64,000 nt of DNA, from the NCBI GenBank assembly GCA_002382805.1, contig DGAD01000007.1, positions 1 through 64,000 of the forward strand, in the 5' to 3' direction. Both the position numbers and the translations under genes were made by a program. The first letter of the stretch is position 1, and every line of letters starts with the position of its first letter. Positions 63,282 to 64,000 of the stretch are shown here, one piece after another. The notes under the pieces are model-generated. The model had not been told where the DNA came from and ran no database searches. It worked only from the letters and a program-made list of their open reading frames with translations. Source of the DNA: Clostridiales bacterium UBA4039 (lineage in GTDB: Bacteria > Bacillota > Clostridia > Lachnospirales > Vallitaleaceae).

Positions 63282-64000
63282 ATGCGAATAAATAAACTGT
63301 TACTTATAATGATGGTATCATTGCTTGCTTTAGGCGGATGTCAAAATGATGATGCTAGCAGCAATCAACTTATACATGCGTCAGCCACAGGTGATGATAA
63401 GATTCCGGTATTGTGGGTATACGAATCAGAAAGCTTGTATCAACCAACTTTCGGCAACTTAACGCAAAAAGGATTTGAGAACTTTTCAAAAGAGAAGATT
63501 CAAATGGATGCTTCTGGGTTAAGTTTTACATTTACAACCGAAGATACATCAACATGGATTGGTAAAGATCCGGTTGATGTATCTATTTATAATAAAAAAA
63601 ATGAGAAGATATTTACCAGTCAACTGATACCGGACAATACACTATATCATATCGCCACAGGTGAAAATATTAATTTGCTGTTAGGCGAGACCTATTATAT
63701 CGATATTGAAACGATGGGCAAAGACACGAAGATTCACTACTATCTTCCTTTTTTATATGTTGAGAAAAGTCAAAACCGCTTGGGAATATCCTATGTGCAT
63801 GAAGAGCTTGAGAAGTTTAACACCACAGCTGGAATTATGCCTATGGGAATAGAACAATTGCGTATTGAGTCTAATCAAGATCAGCAGATGTATATTCAGG
63901 TGAACTATGTGGGCGCTAAACGAGAAGATACGGGTTTTCATTCACTGGATATCGTAAAAAAATTTGCAGTTGATTATGAGACCATGACGTTAGAAGCATT
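63282..64000 (+). CDS. Lipoprotein of unknown function (3' truncated by the window)
   Basis: A new ORF starts at ATG 63282 behind AAGGAG and runs open to the window end (239 complete codons). The signal peptide MRINKLLLIMMVSLLALGGC ends in the lipobox with Cys20. The mature part opens with an Asn/Asp/Ser-rich linker, then a beta-rich region (PVLWVYESESLYQP, LSFTFTTEDTSTWIG, VDVSIYNKKNEKIF, NLLLGETYYIDIETMG). I do not recognise the domain; the region past the window edge could decide. Preceded by a 70-base gap without a convincing promoter. Confidence 0.75.
   Translation, partial: MRINKLLLIMMVSLLALGGCQNDDASSNQLIHASATGDDKIPVLWVYESESLYQPTFGNLTQKGFENFSKEKIQMDASGLSFTFTTEDTSTWIGKDPVDVSIYNKKNEKIFTSQLIPDNTLYHIATGENINLLLGETYYIDIETMGKDTKIHYYLPFLYVEKSQNRLGISYVHEELEKFNTTAGIMPMGIEQLRIESNQDQQMYIQVNYVGAKREDTGFHSLDIVKKFAVDYETMTLEA

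Noticed and set aside
1..64000. CRISPR arrays, insertion sequences, phage genes or defence systems
   Set aside because: No regular repeats, transposase or integrase motifs, nucleases, or reverse transcriptases were found on either strand.

Overview
The window looks like the chromosome of a low-GC, Gram-positive, motile, probably anaerobic Clostridia-type Bacillota (Lachnospirales/Vallitalea-like in flavour; genus not determined). Reasons: AT-rich DNA, strong AGGAGG ribosome sites, SLH-domain S-layer proteins, YesMN-type regulation of a sugar ABC importer, CheX/CheY and c-di-GMP genes, a BCCT osmolyte carrier and a Firmicutes-type LexA box. There are no phage, transposase or CRISPR signs; it reads as ordinary core plus accessory chromosome.

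Layout: (1) 1-5.65 kb, end of an unknown gene, then a LURP-one-like protein, an ABC exporter pair, a PduO-type cobalamin adenosyltransferase and a BCCT transporter, closed by a strong bidirectional terminator shared with a small DUF1328 gene. (2) 6.0-11.0 kb, a NarL/DesK-type two-component system divergent from a three-gene ABC-2 exporter, laid out like linearmycin-resistance (Lnr) modules, with an inverted-repeat operator between them. (3) 11.0-19.0 kb, chemoreceptor, EAL phosphodiesterase, CheY, CheX-like protein, 7TMR diguanylate cyclase and MscS channel. (4) 19.0-24.9 kb, Fe-alcohol dehydrogenase, tRNA-Thr(CGT) and three exported proteins (SLH, beta-propeller, TolC-like). (5) 25-26 kb, a LexA-controlled small protein and UppP. 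(6) 26.4-32.1 kb, sugar importer plus YesMN regulators. (7) 32.1-43.7 kb, two small membrane proteins and a giant surface-protein operon. (8) 43.8-45.6 kb, PrsA-like foldase and a ferredoxin-like membrane protein. (9) 45.7-51.4 kb, a folate operon on the minus strand: folE, pabA, pabB, pabC, an HD protein, folP, folB-folK. (10) 51.5-64 kb, a DUF2721 protein, TetR-MFP-RND efflux operon, topoisomerase III, an attenuator-controlled heterodimeric ABC exporter, a tiny basic protein and a truncated lipoprotein.

How the genes work together: c-di-GMP turnover (one active-looking cyclase, one active-looking phosphodiesterase) sits beside CheY/CheX and a chemoreceptor, and a sigma-28-type promoter precedes the phosphodiesterase operon. 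The folate cluster covers GTP to dihydropteroate except the dihydroneopterin-triphosphate dephosphorylation, for which the embedded HD protein is a candidate. Several independent drug-export systems are present. The most informative hidden structure is the leader upstream of the exporter at 59568-63063: promoter, 30-codon ORF with a strong ribosome site, two tandem terminators, and a perfect 9-bp alternative helix that would abolish both terminators. This suggests translation-coupled attenuation analogous to BmrB-BmrCD of Bacillus subtilis. All assignments are from reading the sequence; no database search was run.
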